Source: Pseudoxanthomonas sp. YR558 (GTDB lineage Bacteria; Pseudomonadota; Gammaproteobacteria; Xanthomonadales; Xanthomonadaceae). From it: a stretch of DNA of 64,000 bases. The notes beneath the pieces are model-generated. The model ran no database searches, had not been told where the DNA came from, and was given only the letters and a program-made list of their open reading frames with translations. The translations under genes were made by a program, and so were the position numbers. Of the stretch, positions 27,428 through 37,043 are shown piece by piece (position 1 is the first letter of the stretch; each line of letters opens with the position of its first letter). The stretch spans positions 434,001 to 498,000 of the forward strand of contig NZ_FPCI01000002.1 in NCBI RefSeq assembly GCF_900116385.1. The letters are read 5' to 3'.

Positions 27428-28471
27428 CTATCCGATGGGGCCCGGCAACCGGGCCTCGCTCGGTGTATGCCCGGTCCAGCGTTTGAACGCGCGCCGGAAC
27501 TCGCGCACATCGGTGAAGCCGATCTGGCTGCCGACGACCGCGATGGTCAGATCGGGGTCCTGCAACAGTTCGAGCGCGCGTTCGGTGCGGACGCGGTCGT
27601 GCACCGCGCTGAAGCTCGTGCTCTCTTCGGCCAACTGGCGCCGCAGCGTGCGCTCGCTCAAATGCAGCGCCGCGGCGACATCGGTCATCTGCGGATTCTC
27701 GCGCAGCCGTGGACGCAGTTGCCGCTCAACGGCCGCGGTGGTTTCGCCGCGCAGCGACATCGCCGCGAGTTGCGCCTGGCACAGCGCAAGCGCCTGTCGT
27801 GAAGTGACCGGGTTGTAGCTGGCGAAAGGCAACTCCAGCCAGCGACGATCCACCACCATCGCGTGCTGCATCTGGTCGAAGCGGATCTCGCAGCCGAACA
27901 GGTCGGCGTAGCGTGCGGCGTAACGCGGGGCGGGATAGCCGAGCTCCAGGCGAAGCGGGCGGAACTCGGGGCCGGCCAGTTCGCGCGCCAGCATCAACGT
28001 ACTGGCGAACATCTCCTCGCACAGGAAGGGCAGCAGGTCGGCCGCTTCCTCTGGCGCGGTGGCGACCACGGCGAGCGCGCCGTCATCGCGATCCTGCAGG
28101 TCCAGGTCCATCAGCGGGCCGAGGTTGCGCTGATACTCCAGGCCGATCTGCACGGCATCGCCGAACGTCGGCGCGGTCTTCATCGCCAGACCGAGCAGGC
28201 CGAAGTTGCCGCCGTTCTGCTTTTCGCCCATGGCCAGGCCGACGCCATCGATCGGCAATGTGGGCAACGCGCGGCGGATGATCTCGCTCGCCTGACGGTA
28301 CGACACGCGGGCTTGCGGGTCGTGGATCTCCTGCACGTTCAGGCGCATGCCGGAAAACCAGCTTTCGGCATTCACGCCGAATTCGCCGGCGAGCAGCACC
28401 AGGCCGCACAGCATGTTGGTGGGCAGGTTGGCGACCGACAGGCGGTTGCCGAGTCCGGTTTTCCAGCGCAT
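27428..28471 (-). CDS. AraC-family regulator of the beta-helix/cytochrome/TonB cluster
   Basis: A 347-residue protein with two parts: an N-terminal ligand-sensing domain of the arabinose-binding-like type (about residues 20-215), and a C-terminal AraC helix-turn-helix pair (about 245-340) with MTDVAAALHLSERTLRRQLAEE and the second helix set IGFTDVREFRRAFKRWTGHTPSE. This architecture is that of OruR/VqsM/MmsR-type activators rather than AraC itself. It is divergent from the beta-helix lipoprotein gene across 120 bases and ends six bases from ridA. It probably activates the three downstream genes when its ligand is present; the ligand is unknown. Confidence 0.9.
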   Translation of the reverse strand: MRWKTGLGNRLSVANLPTNMLCGLVLLAGEFGVNAESWFSGMRLNVQEIHDPQARVSYRQASEIIRRALPTLPIDGVGLAMGEKQNGGNFGLLGLAMKTAPTFGDAVQIGLEYQRNLGPLMDLDLQDRDDGALAVVATAPEEAADLLPFLCEEMFASTLMLARELAGPEFRPLRLELGYPAPRYAARYADLFGCEIRFDQMQHAMVVDRRWLELPFASYNPVTSRQALALCQAQLAAMSLRGETTAAVERQLRPRLRENPQMTDVAAALHLSERTLRRQLAEESTSFSAVHDRVRTERALELLQDPDLTIAVVGSQIGFTDVREFRRAFKRWTGHTPSEARLPGPIG

Positions 28472-28591
28472 CGCAGCCCCTCCAGCTTGTCCGCTTTCCC
28501 CCCCTTAGTATGCCGCTCCTGCCCTCCGTGTGGGGCGTCATGTCACCCGAGACTGGCCCCCACTACGCAGGCGTATGGGAGGGGGAGACTC

Positions 28592-29827
28592 ATGCAGCGC
28601 AACATTTCCTTGGCAGTGGCCGGCGCGCTGGCGCTGTTGGCGGCGGGCTGCCAGCCTAAGGCGCCCGAGACGGCGACCGTGGCCGCCGCCGACGCGGCGT
28701 TCGCCGCCACCCTGCAGGAGCGCCTGCTGGACGCCAAGCCGGGTGACGTCATCGAGATCCCGGCCGGTCGCCACCAGTTCGACCGCAGCCTGACCTTGCG
28801 CGCGAGCGGGGTGACGATCCGCGGGGCCGGCATGGACAAGAGCGTGCTGAGCTTCAAGGGACAGAAAGCCGGTGCCGAGGGGCTGCTGGTCAACGGCGAC
28901 GACTTCACCATCGAGCACCTCACCATCGAGGACTCGAAGGGCGACGGCCTGAAGATCAGTGAGTCGTCCAACATCACCGTGCGCGGCGTGAAGGTGCAGT
29001 GGACCGGTGGCCCCAGCACGAAGAACGGCGCCTACGGCATCTATCCGGTGCTGACCAAGAACGTGCTGATCGAGGACACCGTGTCCATCGGCGCGTCGGA
29101 TGCCGGCATCTACGTGGGCCAGTCCGACGGCGTCATCGTGCGACGCAGCCGCGCCGAGCAGAACGTGGCCGGCATCGAGGTGGAGAACACCATCAACGCC
29201 GATGTCTACGACAACGTGGCCACCGGCAACACCGGCGGCATCCTGGTGTTCAACATGCCCGGTCTGTCGCAGCAGGGGGGCAACATCCGCGTCTACAACA
29301 ACAAGGTCATCGCGAACAACCACGAGAATTTCGGCGCGAAGGGCACGCCCGTGGCCAGCGTGCCGGCCGGGTCGGGCATCGTGATCAACTCCAACGACGA
29401 CATCGAAGTCTTCGGCAACGAGATCCGCGACAACGCCACCGCCAACATCATCGTCTCCAGCGTGTACTCGACCGGCTACAAGGACAGCAGCGCGTCGCCG
29501 AACTTCGATCCGTACCCGGAACGCATCTACATCCACGACAACACGCTCTCCGGCGGCGGCGACTCGCCGGATGGGTTCGACCTGAAGGCATTGAAGGTGG
29601 CGACCTACGGCCTGGGCGGCAGCTTCCCCGACGTACTGTGGGACGGCTACTTCAACAAGGACCGCCAGGTGGACGGCAAGGCCGCGGGTCCGCAGATCTG
29701 CCTGCGTGGTGTCAGCGGCGTCATCAACGCCGATGGCCCCGGCGGCTACAAGAACCCCAGCAAGGATGCGAAGGCCCACGACTGCGAGCTGCCCCGGTTG
29801 CCCGCCGTCGACCTCAAGCGCGGATAA
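28592..29827 (+). CDS. Parallel beta-helix outer-membrane lipoprotein (TIGR03805-like)
   Basis: A 411-residue lipoprotein. The ATG at 28592 has a strong ribosome site (GGGAGGGGGA) and gives a signal peptide with lipobox LAAGC (Cys20); Gln at +2 favours outer-membrane sorting. Residues 35-330 form a right-handed parallel beta helix of short repeats such as ITVRGVKV, VLIEDTVSIGASDAGIYVG and AGIEVENTINADVYDN, the pattern of mannuronan epimerases and pectinases. The C-terminal 80 residues hold one Cys pair (ICLRG, HDCEL) and could be a small closing domain. As I remember, such proteins are recurrently paired with the di-heme family of the next gene. Catalytic activity is not demonstrable from motifs. 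Confidence 0.85.
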   Translation: MQRNISLAVAGALALLAAGCQPKAPETATVAAADAAFAATLQERLLDAKPGDVIEIPAGRHQFDRSLTLRASGVTIRGAGMDKSVLSFKGQKAGAEGLLVNGDDFTIEHLTIEDSKGDGLKISESSNITVRGVKVQWTGGPSTKNGAYGIYPVLTKNVLIEDTVSIGASDAGIYVGQSDGVIVRRSRAEQNVAGIEVENTINADVYDNVATGNTGGILVFNMPGLSQQGGNIRVYNNKVIANNHENFGAKGTPVASVPAGSGIVINSNDDIEVFGNEIRDNATANIIVSSVYSTGYKDSSASPNFDPYPERIYIHDNTLSGGGDSPDGFDLKALKVATYGLGGSFPDVLWDGYFNKDRQVDGKAAGPQICLRGVSGVINADGPGGYKNPSKDAKAHDCELPRLPAVDLKRG

Positions 29828-29830
29828 GGC

Positions 29831-30991
29831 ATGCCTGGGCGATACCGCATCGGCTTGCTGTTCGCTGTGGCCGTGCTCTGCCTCGGATTGGCCGCGTGCG
29901 GCCCCGCCGCGCGCGTTCACTTCTTCGCCGACGGGCAACCGAAGACGTTGGACGAGTGGGGCGTGCTCCGCATCGAAGACGGGAAGCTGCGCCTCAACGA
30001 AGGCGTGGTGCCTTACGACCTCAACACGCCGCTCTTCAGCGACTACGCGCACAAGTTGCGCACGGTGTGGATGCCCGAGGGAACATCGGCGACGTACAAG
30101 GCCCAGCAGAGTTTCGATTTCCCGGTCGGCACGATCCTCAGCAAGACCTTCTATTACCCGCTGCCCGCGGGACAGGCCTGGGATGGCAAGTCGGTTGCGC
30201 GCACGCCGCCGTCGCAGTCTTCGCTCGACGGCGAAGCCCTCGATCTCGCCAAGGTGCGCCTGATCGAGACCCGCCTGCTGGTGCATCGCGCGGAGGGCTG
30301 GGTCGCGCTGCCTTACGTATGGAACGACGCGCAGACCGAAGCCACGCTCAAGCGCACCGGCGAATTGGTGTCGCTGGAACTGGTGGATGCAGCCGGCGCG
30401 CGCGAGGCGGTGAACTATCAGGTGCCCGACCAGAACCAGTGCGGCGGCTGCCACATCACCGACAACAAGTCGCGCAAGCTGCTGCCGATCGGGCCGAAGG
30501 CGCGCCATCTCAACCGCAGCTTCGACTATGCAGGCGGCCGCGAGAACCAGCTCGCACACCTGGCGCGCGTCGGCTACCTGACCGGCGTGCCGGCGGGCCC
30601 GCCGCGGCTGGCGGACGCGATGGACGCCACGGCGCCGCTGGATGCGCGTGCGCGCGCTTACCTTGACGTCAACTGCGGCCATTGCCACAGCGCGACCGGC
30701 CCCGCGATTACATCGGGGCTCTGGCTGGACGCCGGCACGCAGGACCGTTTGAAGCTGGGCTTCTGCAAGCAGCCGATCGCCGCCGGCAAGGGCACCGGCA
30801 ATCGCCTGCACGACATCGAGCCGGGCAATGCCGCAGCGTCCATCTTCGAATTCCGCATGGACAGCGACGATCCCGCGATCATGATGCCGGAGCTGGGGCG
30901 CTCGGTCGTGCATCGCGAGGGCCTGCAGTTGATACGCGACTGGATCAATGCGCAACCGGGGAGTTGCGGGGTCGCCGTGGGAAATCCGTGA
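29831..30991 (+). CDS. Di-heme c-type cytochrome lipoprotein (SO2930/HNE_0200-like)
   Basis: A 386-residue exported protein. A lipobox LAAC with Cys23 makes it a lipoprotein, with Gly at +2, so outer membrane is likely. Two haem c sites are visible: CGGCH at residues 204-208 and CGHCH at 282-286. Between and around them are segments typical of the family, LFSDYAHKLRTVWMPEG, VGTILSKTFYYP and LIETRLLVH, which I associate with the uncharacterised SO2930/HNE_0200 family. A last CGV pair (Cys near 380) may form a disulfide. The start lies three bases after the beta-helix stop, so the two are one unit. Role unknown: it could be an oxidase partner or an electron carrier at the outer membrane. Confidence 0.88.
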   Translation: MPGRYRIGLLFAVAVLCLGLAACGPAARVHFFADGQPKTLDEWGVLRIEDGKLRLNEGVVPYDLNTPLFSDYAHKLRTVWMPEGTSATYKAQQSFDFPVGTILSKTFYYPLPAGQAWDGKSVARTPPSQSSLDGEALDLAKVRLIETRLLVHRAEGWVALPYVWNDAQTEATLKRTGELVSLELVDAAGAREAVNYQVPDQNQCGGCHITDNKSRKLLPIGPKARHLNRSFDYAGGRENQLAHLARVGYLTGVPAGPPRLADAMDATAPLDARARAYLDVNCGHCHSATGPAITSGLWLDAGTQDRLKLGFCKQPIAAGKGTGNRLHDIEPGNAAASIFEFRMDSDDPAIMMPELGRSVVHREGLQLIRDWINAQPGSCGVAVGNP

Positions 30992-31048
30992 ACATGCTGC
31001 CGGCGCGGTGAGGCCGGCGTCCGCACTAACGCTTCTTGGGAGGGAGTG

Positions 31049-33499
31049 ATGAAAGTGACGCAACGGAATCTGGTGGTCGGGCTGCGGCGCGCGCTGTTCG
31101 GCAGCTGCGTGGTGCTGGGGACGGGCGGCACGGCGTGGGCACAGTCGACGCCGCAAGGCGAACAGGACGCTACCAACCTGGACACCATCGTCGTCACCGC
31201 ACAGAGCCGGCAACAGGAGCTGCAGGACGTGCCGATCGCGCTGCAGGTTGTCGACCAGCAACTGCTCGACGATGTGGCGGCGGACAACCTCGGCGACATC
31301 GATGCGTTCGTGCCGGGGCTGGTGGTCGACGCGGTGCAGCCCACCCAGCCTTCGTTCCGCCTGCGTGGCGTGGAAACCAGCGACTTCGGCATCGGCACCG
31401 ATCCGGCGGTCGGCGTGTTCGTCGATGGCGTCTACGGCGGCCGCGGCGGCGGCGTGCTGCTGCCCTTCGTCGATGTCGAGCGCATCGAAGTGCTGAAGGG
31501 TCCGCAGGGCACGCTGTTCGGCCGCAACACGGCCGCCGGCGCGATCTCGCTGGTGACCCGTCGTCCGCAGGATGAGACTGAGGCCCGCCTGCGCTTGCGC
31601 CTGGGCAATTACGGCAAGCAGTACGCCGATGCGATGTGGAACATCCCCACCAGCGATAACTCGGCCCTGCGCTTCAACGCGTTGTTCAACCACAGCGATG
31701 GCTGGTTCCAGGACGGTGCCACCGGCAAGGACCTGGGCGGCGAGAACGTGTGGGCCACGCGTGCGGCCTGGCAGGTGGGCCTGGGCGAGAACACGACCGC
31801 GCTGATCAGCTGGGACCATGAGAGCCTCGACCAGAACGGCCGGGTGACCACCGGCATCGTGCCGCTACCGGCCTATCCGCAGCGCCCGCCGGTGCCGGTG
31901 GACCCGGACGACTACCTCGATCCGCGCGACACTCCGACCTATAGCGATGCGACCAATGCCGAGTGGCGCACGTTCGATGGCGTCACCCTGATCCTCGACC
32001 ACGCACTGAACTGGGGCCATCTGACCTCGACCACCTCGTGGCGGCAGTACGACTCGTTGAACCAGACCGAGGAGGACGGCACCAACCGCGCCGACCTGTA
32101 CATCGATTCGGTCAATACCGAGAGCAACGAGACCTTCTACCAGGAGTTCAAGTTCGCCGGCAGCAATGCGCGGCTGGACTGGGTGGCCGGTGCCAGCTTC
32201 TTCAAGGAAGACGCCGACCAGACCAGCGAGGTGAACACGAATACCGAAGCGGTCGACAACATCGTCCGCAACCTTGGCATTGCGCCGACGCCGGATGGCA
32301 GCCTGTTCGGCTTCACCTCCATGCTGGCGCAGATGGCGGGCATTCCGGTGTCGCTGGTCGGCGACCGCTGGAACGAGCGCTTCACCAACACGCTGTCGAC
32401 GACCGCCTATGCAGCCTTCGGCGACGTGATCTGGCGCGCCACCGACAAGCTCAACCTGACCTTCGGCCTGCGCTATACCCGCGACGAGAAGGACTTCACC
32501 TGGCTCAATACGCCGCGCAACGCGCCCGAGCTGGAAGCCAAGCTGGCCCTGCTGGAGTCGCTGGGCTTCTTCGACGCGCTGGCGCAGATGGGGATCCCGA
32601 TCACCCGCGAGACGCTGACGTTCGACATGGCGTTCATCGATCCGCCGGCGATGGTCAACAAGGGCGTGCTGGTGCGCGATAAGCGCAGCTGGAGTGACTT
32701 CAGCCCGCGCTTCGTCGTGGACTACCACTTCAACGACAAGGCGATGGTGTTCGGCTCGCTGGCCAAGGGCTACAAGGCCGGTGGCTTCAATGCGTTGCAG
32801 ATCGGGCCGGCATTCGAGAACGAGGACGTGTGGAACGCGGAGGTGGGCATCAAGCAGTCCTTCGGCCGCTTCTCCTACAACGCATCGCTGTTCCACTACC
32901 GCTACGACAACCGCCAGTCGATCCGGCTGATCGATCCCGACCCCAACAACCCGGTCGACATCCCGCGCTTCGTGTTCGACACCGGCGATCTCGAGGCGAC
33001 CGGCATCGATTTCGACATGCGCTGGAAGGTGACCGATGCGTTCACGCTGGACGCGCAGGCCGAGTGGATCGACTCCAAGTACAAGGACTACGTGACGCCG
33101 GAGGGCGTGGACCTGAACGGCGAGCCGACCGGCGAGCCGCGTTTCACCGCCTCCGTCGGCGCGGCCTACAAGATGAGCCTGGGCGACAGCGGCGACCTGC
33201 GGTTCTCCGCGCGCCACGCCTACCGTGGGCGCACGCGCTGCAATGCGGGTTCGGATCTGCAGGGCGACTGCGGCGTGAACGCACTACTGGACATCGGCGA
33301 GCCGCGCGAACGCACCGATGTGCGGGTCGGCTGGACGTCGCCGCAGGGCACCTGGAGCTGGGCCGTCTACGGCAACAACATCTTCGACAACCAGTATGTG
33401 AAGGGCCTGAACACCTATGGCCGCGGTCCGCTCGGTGTCGTGGGCGCGACCATCAGCGAGCCGCGCACCTACGGGATGGAAGTGGCCGTGAAGTTCTGA
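31049..33499 (+). CDS. TonB-dependent outer-membrane receptor
   Basis: An 816-residue receptor. ATG at 31049 follows GGGAGGGA; a GTG just before it (31046) is an alternative. A signal peptide ends near AWAQ (residue 32). The TonB box DTIVVTA lies at 45-51, the plug at about 55-170 (FRLRGVETSDFGIG, EVLKGPQGTLFGRNTAAGAI), and a 22-strand barrel fills the rest, ending in the aromatic residue F typical of outer-membrane proteins. The plug is of the type common in Sphingomonas-Caulobacter receptors for sugars, polyphenols or siderophores. A 6-base GC hairpin (30999-31018) precedes it. It should import the substrate of this cluster. Confidence 0.95.
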   Translation: MKVTQRNLVVGLRRALFGSCVVLGTGGTAWAQSTPQGEQDATNLDTIVVTAQSRQQELQDVPIALQVVDQQLLDDVAADNLGDIDAFVPGLVVDAVQPTQPSFRLRGVETSDFGIGTDPAVGVFVDGVYGGRGGGVLLPFVDVERIEVLKGPQGTLFGRNTAAGAISLVTRRPQDETEARLRLRLGNYGKQYADAMWNIPTSDNSALRFNALFNHSDGWFQDGATGKDLGGENVWATRAAWQVGLGENTTALISWDHESLDQNGRVTTGIVPLPAYPQRPPVPVDPDDYLDPRDTPTYSDATNAEWRTFDGVTLILDHALNWGHLTSTTSWRQYDSLNQTEEDGTNRADLYIDSVNTESNETFYQEFKFAGSNARLDWVAGASFFKEDADQTSEVNTNTEAVDNIVRNLGIAPTPDGSLFGFTSMLAQMAGIPVSLVGDRWNERFTNTLSTTAYAAFGDVIWRATDKLNLTFGLRYTRDEKDFTWLNTPRNAPELEAKLALLESLGFFDALAQMGIPITRETLTFDMAFIDPPAMVNKGVLVRDKRSWSDFSPRFVVDYHFNDKAMVFGSLAKGYKAGGFNALQIGPAFENEDVWNAEVGIKQSFGRFSYNASLFHYRYDNRQSIRLIDPDPNNPVDIPRFVFDTGDLEATGIDFDMRWKVTDAFTLDAQAEWIDSKYKDYVTPEGVDLNGEPTGEPRFTASVGAAYKMSLGDSGDLRFSARHAYRGRTRCNAGSDLQGDCGVNALLDIGEPRERTDVRVGWTSPQGTWSWAVYGNNIFDNQYVKGLNTYGRGPLGVVGATISEPRTYGMEVAVKF

Positions 33500-33526
33500 T
33501 CCGCGCGGCGACGCGTTGGACGTGGG

Positions 33527-33558
33527 CCCCGGCATCGTGAGATGCCGGGGTTTTTGTT
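33527..33558 (+). terminator. Strong intrinsic terminator after the TonB receptor gene
   Basis: The 10-base arms CCCCGGCATC (33527-33536) and GATGCCGGGG (33541-33550) enclose GTGA and run into TTTTTGTTT. It cleanly separates the beta-helix/cytochrome/receptor unit from recG, whose ATG lies 36 bases after the hairpin. Confidence 0.92.
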
Positions 33559-33585
33559 TGCCGCCGATCGCGGCATCCTTGTGCG

Positions 33586-35691
33586 ATGCCCGTGCGTCGC
33601 AACGTCCCCGTCGTCGATCTCTCCGCCGAACCCTTGAGTCGCCTGCCCGGCGTCGGCCCGCGCGTGGCCGAGAAGCTCGCCGCGCGCGGCCTGACGACGA
33701 TGCAGGACCTGTGGCTGCACCTGCCGCTGCGCTACGAGGACCGCACCACGCTGACGCCCATCCGCCTGTTGCAGCCGGGCGTGCCCGCGCAGGTCGAGGG
33801 GCGGGTGGAAGCGGTGGAGCGCGGATTCCGCTATCGCCCCGTGCTGCGGGTGGCGGTCGGCGACGAGGGGCACGGCACGCTGGTGCTGCGCTTCTTCCAT
33901 TTCCGTGCCGCGCAGGTGGCGCAGTTCGCCGTGGGTACGCGCATCCGCTGCTATGGCACCCCGAAGCCGGGACAGCACGGACTGGAAATCATCCATCCCA
34001 GCTACCGGGTGCTAGGCGACGGAGACGAGGCCGCGCTCGGCGACGCGCTGGACCCGATCTATCCCGCCGTCGAAGGCCTGGGGCCTGCCACCGTGCGCAA
34101 GCTCATCGGCCAGGCGCTGGAGCGCCTTCCCGACGCCGACGCGCTGGAACTGTTGCCTCCGTCGCTGCTGGCAGGCCTGGGACTGCCGTCGCTGCGCGAG
34201 GCCCTGCTGACGATGCATCGCCCGCCGCGCGACGCGGACGTGGCCGCGCTCGCATTGGGGACGCATCCGGCGCAGCGCCGGCTGGCGATCGAGGAACTGC
34301 TGGCCCACCACCTCAGCCTGCGGAGGCAGCGGTTGGCGCTGCAGCAGCATCGCGCGCCGGCGCTGAAGGGCAAGGGCACACTGGTGAAGGCGTTGGTGAA
34401 AGCGCTGCCGTTCTCGCTCACGGGCGCGCAGCAACGCGTGTTCGCGCAGATCCGCGAAGACATCAGCAAGCCGTCGCCGATGCTGCGGTTGGTCCAGGGC
34501 GATGTCGGCAGCGGCAAGACGGTCGTGGCCGCACTGGCCGGCATGCTGGCGGTAGAAGCCGGCAAGCAGGTCGCATTGGCCGCACCTACCGAACTTTTGG
34601 CCGAACAGCATCTGGCCAACCTCAAGGCCTGGCTGGAACCCCTGGGCGTGCGCGTGGCGTGGCTGGCCGGCAAGGTGACCGGCAAGGCGCGCGCGCAGGT
34701 GCTGGCCCAGGTCGCATCGGGCGAAGCCCAAGTCGTCGTAGGCACGCACGCGCTGATGCAGGAGACCGTGGTCTTCCATGATCTGGGACTGGCCATCGTC
34801 GACGAACAGCACCGTTTCGGCGTGCACCAGCGACTTGCGCTGCGCGACAAGGGCGCGGGCGGGAACCGCGTGCCGCACCAGTTGGTGATGACCGCTACGC
34901 CGATTCCGCGCACGCTGGCGATGGCGGCCTATGCCGACCTGGACGTCTCCGCCATCGATGAACTTCCGCCAGGCCGCACGCCGGTGCAGACCGTCGCGCT
35001 CAGCGCGGAGCGCCGGCCGGAACTGGTCGAACGCATCCGGGCCGCGTGCGCCGAGGGACGACAGGCTTACTGGGTCTGCACCCTGATCGACGACAGCGAT
35101 GAAGTCGTCGCACAAGCCGCGCAGACCACGTACGAAGCACTCTCCGCTTCGTTGCCCGCATTGCGTGTGGCGCTGGTGCATGGCCGCATGAAGGCGGCCG
35201 ACAAGCAGGCCACGATGCGCCGCTTCAAGGAGGGCGAGGCCGACCTGCTGGTGGCGACGACGGTGATCGAGGTCGGTGTCGATGTGCCCAACGCCTCGCT
35301 GATGATCATCGAGAACGCGGAGCGCCTGGGCCTGGCGCAACTGCACCAGTTGCGGGGCCGGGTGGGGCGCGGCGCAACCGCGTCCAGCTGCGTGCTGATG
35401 TACCAGCCGCCGCTGTCGGCGATGGCCAAGCACCGCCTGGCGACGATGCGCCAGACCAACGATGGCTTCGTCATCGCCGAGAAGGACCTCGAACTGCGTG
35501 GCCCGGGCGAACTGCTGGGCACCCGGCAGACCGGGCTCGCCGCTTTCCGCGTGGCCGATCTTGCCCGCGATGCGGGCCTGCTGCCGCAGGTGCATGCGTT
35601 GGCGGAGCGACTGCTGGCCGATGATCCCGCGGTCGCTGATCGCGTGATCCATCGTTGGGTCGGCGGCGCGGCGCGCTACGCCTCGGCATGA
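33586..35691 (+). CDS. recG: ATP-dependent DNA helicase RecG
   Basis: A 701-residue helicase that remodels stalled replication forks and Holliday junctions. An N-terminal wedge (OB) domain (about residues 60-150) is followed by the superfamily 2 motor: motif I GDVGSGKTVVA near 302, motif II DEQHRFG (DExH form) near 405, motif III TATPIPRTLAM near 431, and motifs V-VI with EVGVDVPNA and QLRGRVGRG near 563-595. It lies immediately after the terminator of the receptor gene, so it should have its own promoter or rely on internal starts. Confidence 0.97.
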   Translation: MPVRRNVPVVDLSAEPLSRLPGVGPRVAEKLAARGLTTMQDLWLHLPLRYEDRTTLTPIRLLQPGVPAQVEGRVEAVERGFRYRPVLRVAVGDEGHGTLVLRFFHFRAAQVAQFAVGTRIRCYGTPKPGQHGLEIIHPSYRVLGDGDEAALGDALDPIYPAVEGLGPATVRKLIGQALERLPDADALELLPPSLLAGLGLPSLREALLTMHRPPRDADVAALALGTHPAQRRLAIEELLAHHLSLRRQRLALQQHRAPALKGKGTLVKALVKALPFSLTGAQQRVFAQIREDISKPSPMLRLVQGDVGSGKTVVAALAGMLAVEAGKQVALAAPTELLAEQHLANLKAWLEPLGVRVAWLAGKVTGKARAQVLAQVASGEAQVVVGTHALMQETVVFHDLGLAIVDEQHRFGVHQRLALRDKGAGGNRVPHQLVMTATPIPRTLAMAAYADLDVSAIDELPPGRTPVQTVALSAERRPELVERIRAACAEGRQAYWVCTLIDDSDEVVAQAAQTTYEALSASLPALRVALVHGRMKAADKQATMRRFKEGEADLLVATTVIEVGVDVPNASLMIIENAERLGLAQLHQLRGRVGRGATASSCVLMYQPPLSAMAKHRLATMRQTNDGFVIAEKDLELRGPGELLGTRQTGLAAFRVADLARDAGLLPQVHALAERLLADDPAVADRVIHRWVGGAARYASA

Positions 35692-35759
35692 TGCAGCGCG
35701 GCTTCCGCTGGTCATCCATCGGTGCGAGACTCGACCCCCGATAGAAGAAGCGAAGCCTG

Positions 35760-36698
35760 ATGACGGACAAGATTCCCCTGCTCATCGACACCGATCCCGG
35801 CGTCGACGATGCCCTCGCGCTGCTGATGGCGTTCAACGATGCGCGCCATGACATCGTCGGCCTGACCATCGCGGCGGGCAACGTGGGCCTGCAGTACACC
35901 GTGCGCAATGCGTTGAAGCTGTGCGAAGTAGCGGGCCGCGAGGATATCCCGGTGTTCGCCGGCGCCCCGGCCCCGCTGCTGCACCCCTCGCCGGATGCCG
36001 GCTACGTGCACGGGCAGGACGGATTCGGCGACGTCGGCTTCACGCCGGCTGCGCGCCAAGTGGAAGAGGAACACGCCGCGCTTGCGATCCTGCGCCTGTC
36101 CCACGAACACGCGGGCCGTCTGGTACTGGTCGCGCTGGGGCCGCTGACCAACATCGCGCTGGCACTGAAGCTGGACCCCACGCTGCCGCAGCGCGTGGCC
36201 CGCTTCGTAGTGATGGGAGGCGCGGTCACCTGCCACGGCAACATCACGCCGGCGGCGGAGTTCAATTTCTACTTCGACCCTGAAGCGGCGCACATCACGC
36301 TGCAGGCGTTCGACCGCTACGACCTGGCCGACTGGGAAGCCACGATCGCCCACGGCCTGCCGCACGACCAGGTCGCGTCATGGCTCGCCGCCGACAGCGA
36401 TCGTGCCCGGTTCTACGACCGGATTTCCGAGAAGACGCGATTGTGGTCGGCCGATCGGCGGGGCGACCACTGGTTCGCCGCCGACGCCCTGGCGATGGCC
36501 TTCGTGCTCGCCCCGGAGGGCGCGCTGGAACTGGCCGAGCGTCCTCTGGCGATCGAACTGCAGGGCGCACACGCCCGTGGCGCCTCGGTGGTCGACTGGC
36601 GCCGGGAGGGTGGCCAGCCGGACCAGGCCAACATCCTGCTGCGCTACGACCAGGGCCGGTTCCAGGACCTGATCCGGGACGCGCTGGCGGCCGGCTGA
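35760..36698 (+). CDS. Inosine-uridine preferring nucleoside hydrolase
   Basis: A 312-residue enzyme of the nucleoside hydrolase family, which cleaves the N-glycosidic bond of ribonucleosides. The calcium-binding motif DTDPGVDDA is at residues 10-18. Further family segments are [11 protein letters not shown] near 133, VVMGGA near 154 and [12 protein letters not shown] near 168, with the C-terminal [11 protein letters not shown] carrying the final aspartate ligand. Base preference cannot be assigned from sequence. It stands 68 bases after recG and before rpmE2. Confidence 0.94.
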   Translation: MTDKIPLLIDTDPGVDDALALLMAFNDARHDIVGLTIAAGNVGLQYTVRNALKLCEVAGREDIPVFAGAPAPLLHPSPDAGYVHGQDGFGDVGFTPAARQVEEEHAALAILRLSHEHAGRLVLVALGPLTNIALALKLDPTLPQRVARFVVMGGAVTCHGNITPAAEFNFYFDPEAAHITLQAFDRYDLADWEATIAHGLPHDQVASWLAADSDRARFYDRISEKTRLWSADRRGDHWFAADALAMAFVLAPEGALELAERPLAIELQGAHARGASVVDWRREGGQPDQANILLRYDQGRFQDLIRDALAAG

Positions 36699-36706
36699 GG
36701 GCTGGG

Positions 36707-36736
36707 TTGCGCCGATGGGGGAGGGCGGGCTACAAT
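36707..36736 (+). promoter_or_regulatory. Sigma70-like promoter of rpmE2
   Basis: TTGCGC (36707-36712) and TACAAT (36731-36736), 18 bases apart, place a transcription start near 36743, about 30 bases before the ATG of the L31 gene. Confidence 0.6.
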
Positions 36737-36772
36737 GCCGCTCTTCCATTCCCGCTACACGGTGTTACCGCC

Positions 36773-37015
36773 ATGAAGGCCGACATCCACCCGAATTACC
36801 GCGAAGTCGTCTTCCACGACGTGACCTCCGATTTCAAGATCCTGACGCGCTCCACGCTGGGCAGCAAGGAAACGACGAAGTGGGAAGACGGTAACGAATA
36901 CCCGCTGGTCAAGGTCGAAATCTCCTCGGCCTCGCACCCGTTCTACACGGGCAAGCACAAGGTCATCGACACCAGCGGCCGTATCGACAAGTTCCAGAAG
37001 CGCTACGCGCGCTGA
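36773..37015 (+). CDS. rpmE2: 50S ribosomal protein L31, type B
   Basis: An 80-residue L31 of the type B (C-minus) class: it has the family pattern [17 protein letters not shown] and [13 protein letters not shown], and a basic tail, but lacks the four cysteines that bind zinc in L31 type A. In other bacteria, type B paralogues replace the zinc form when zinc is scarce; whether a type A gene exists here cannot be seen. The sigma70-like promoter shows that it is transcribed alone. Confidence 0.96.
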   Translation: MKADIHPNYREVVFHDVTSDFKILTRSTLGSKETTKWEDGNEYPLVKVEISSASHPFYTGKHKVIDTSGRIDKFQKRYAR

Positions 37016-37043
37016 TCGAACCGTCGTTCGCTTGATCCGCTTG

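Noticed and set aside
28538..31819. A 1093-residue open frame on the minus strand opposite the beta-helix, cytochrome and receptor genes
   Set aside because: It spans three genes with clear motifs on the other strand, has no recognisable domain, and is explained by GC-rich third positions.
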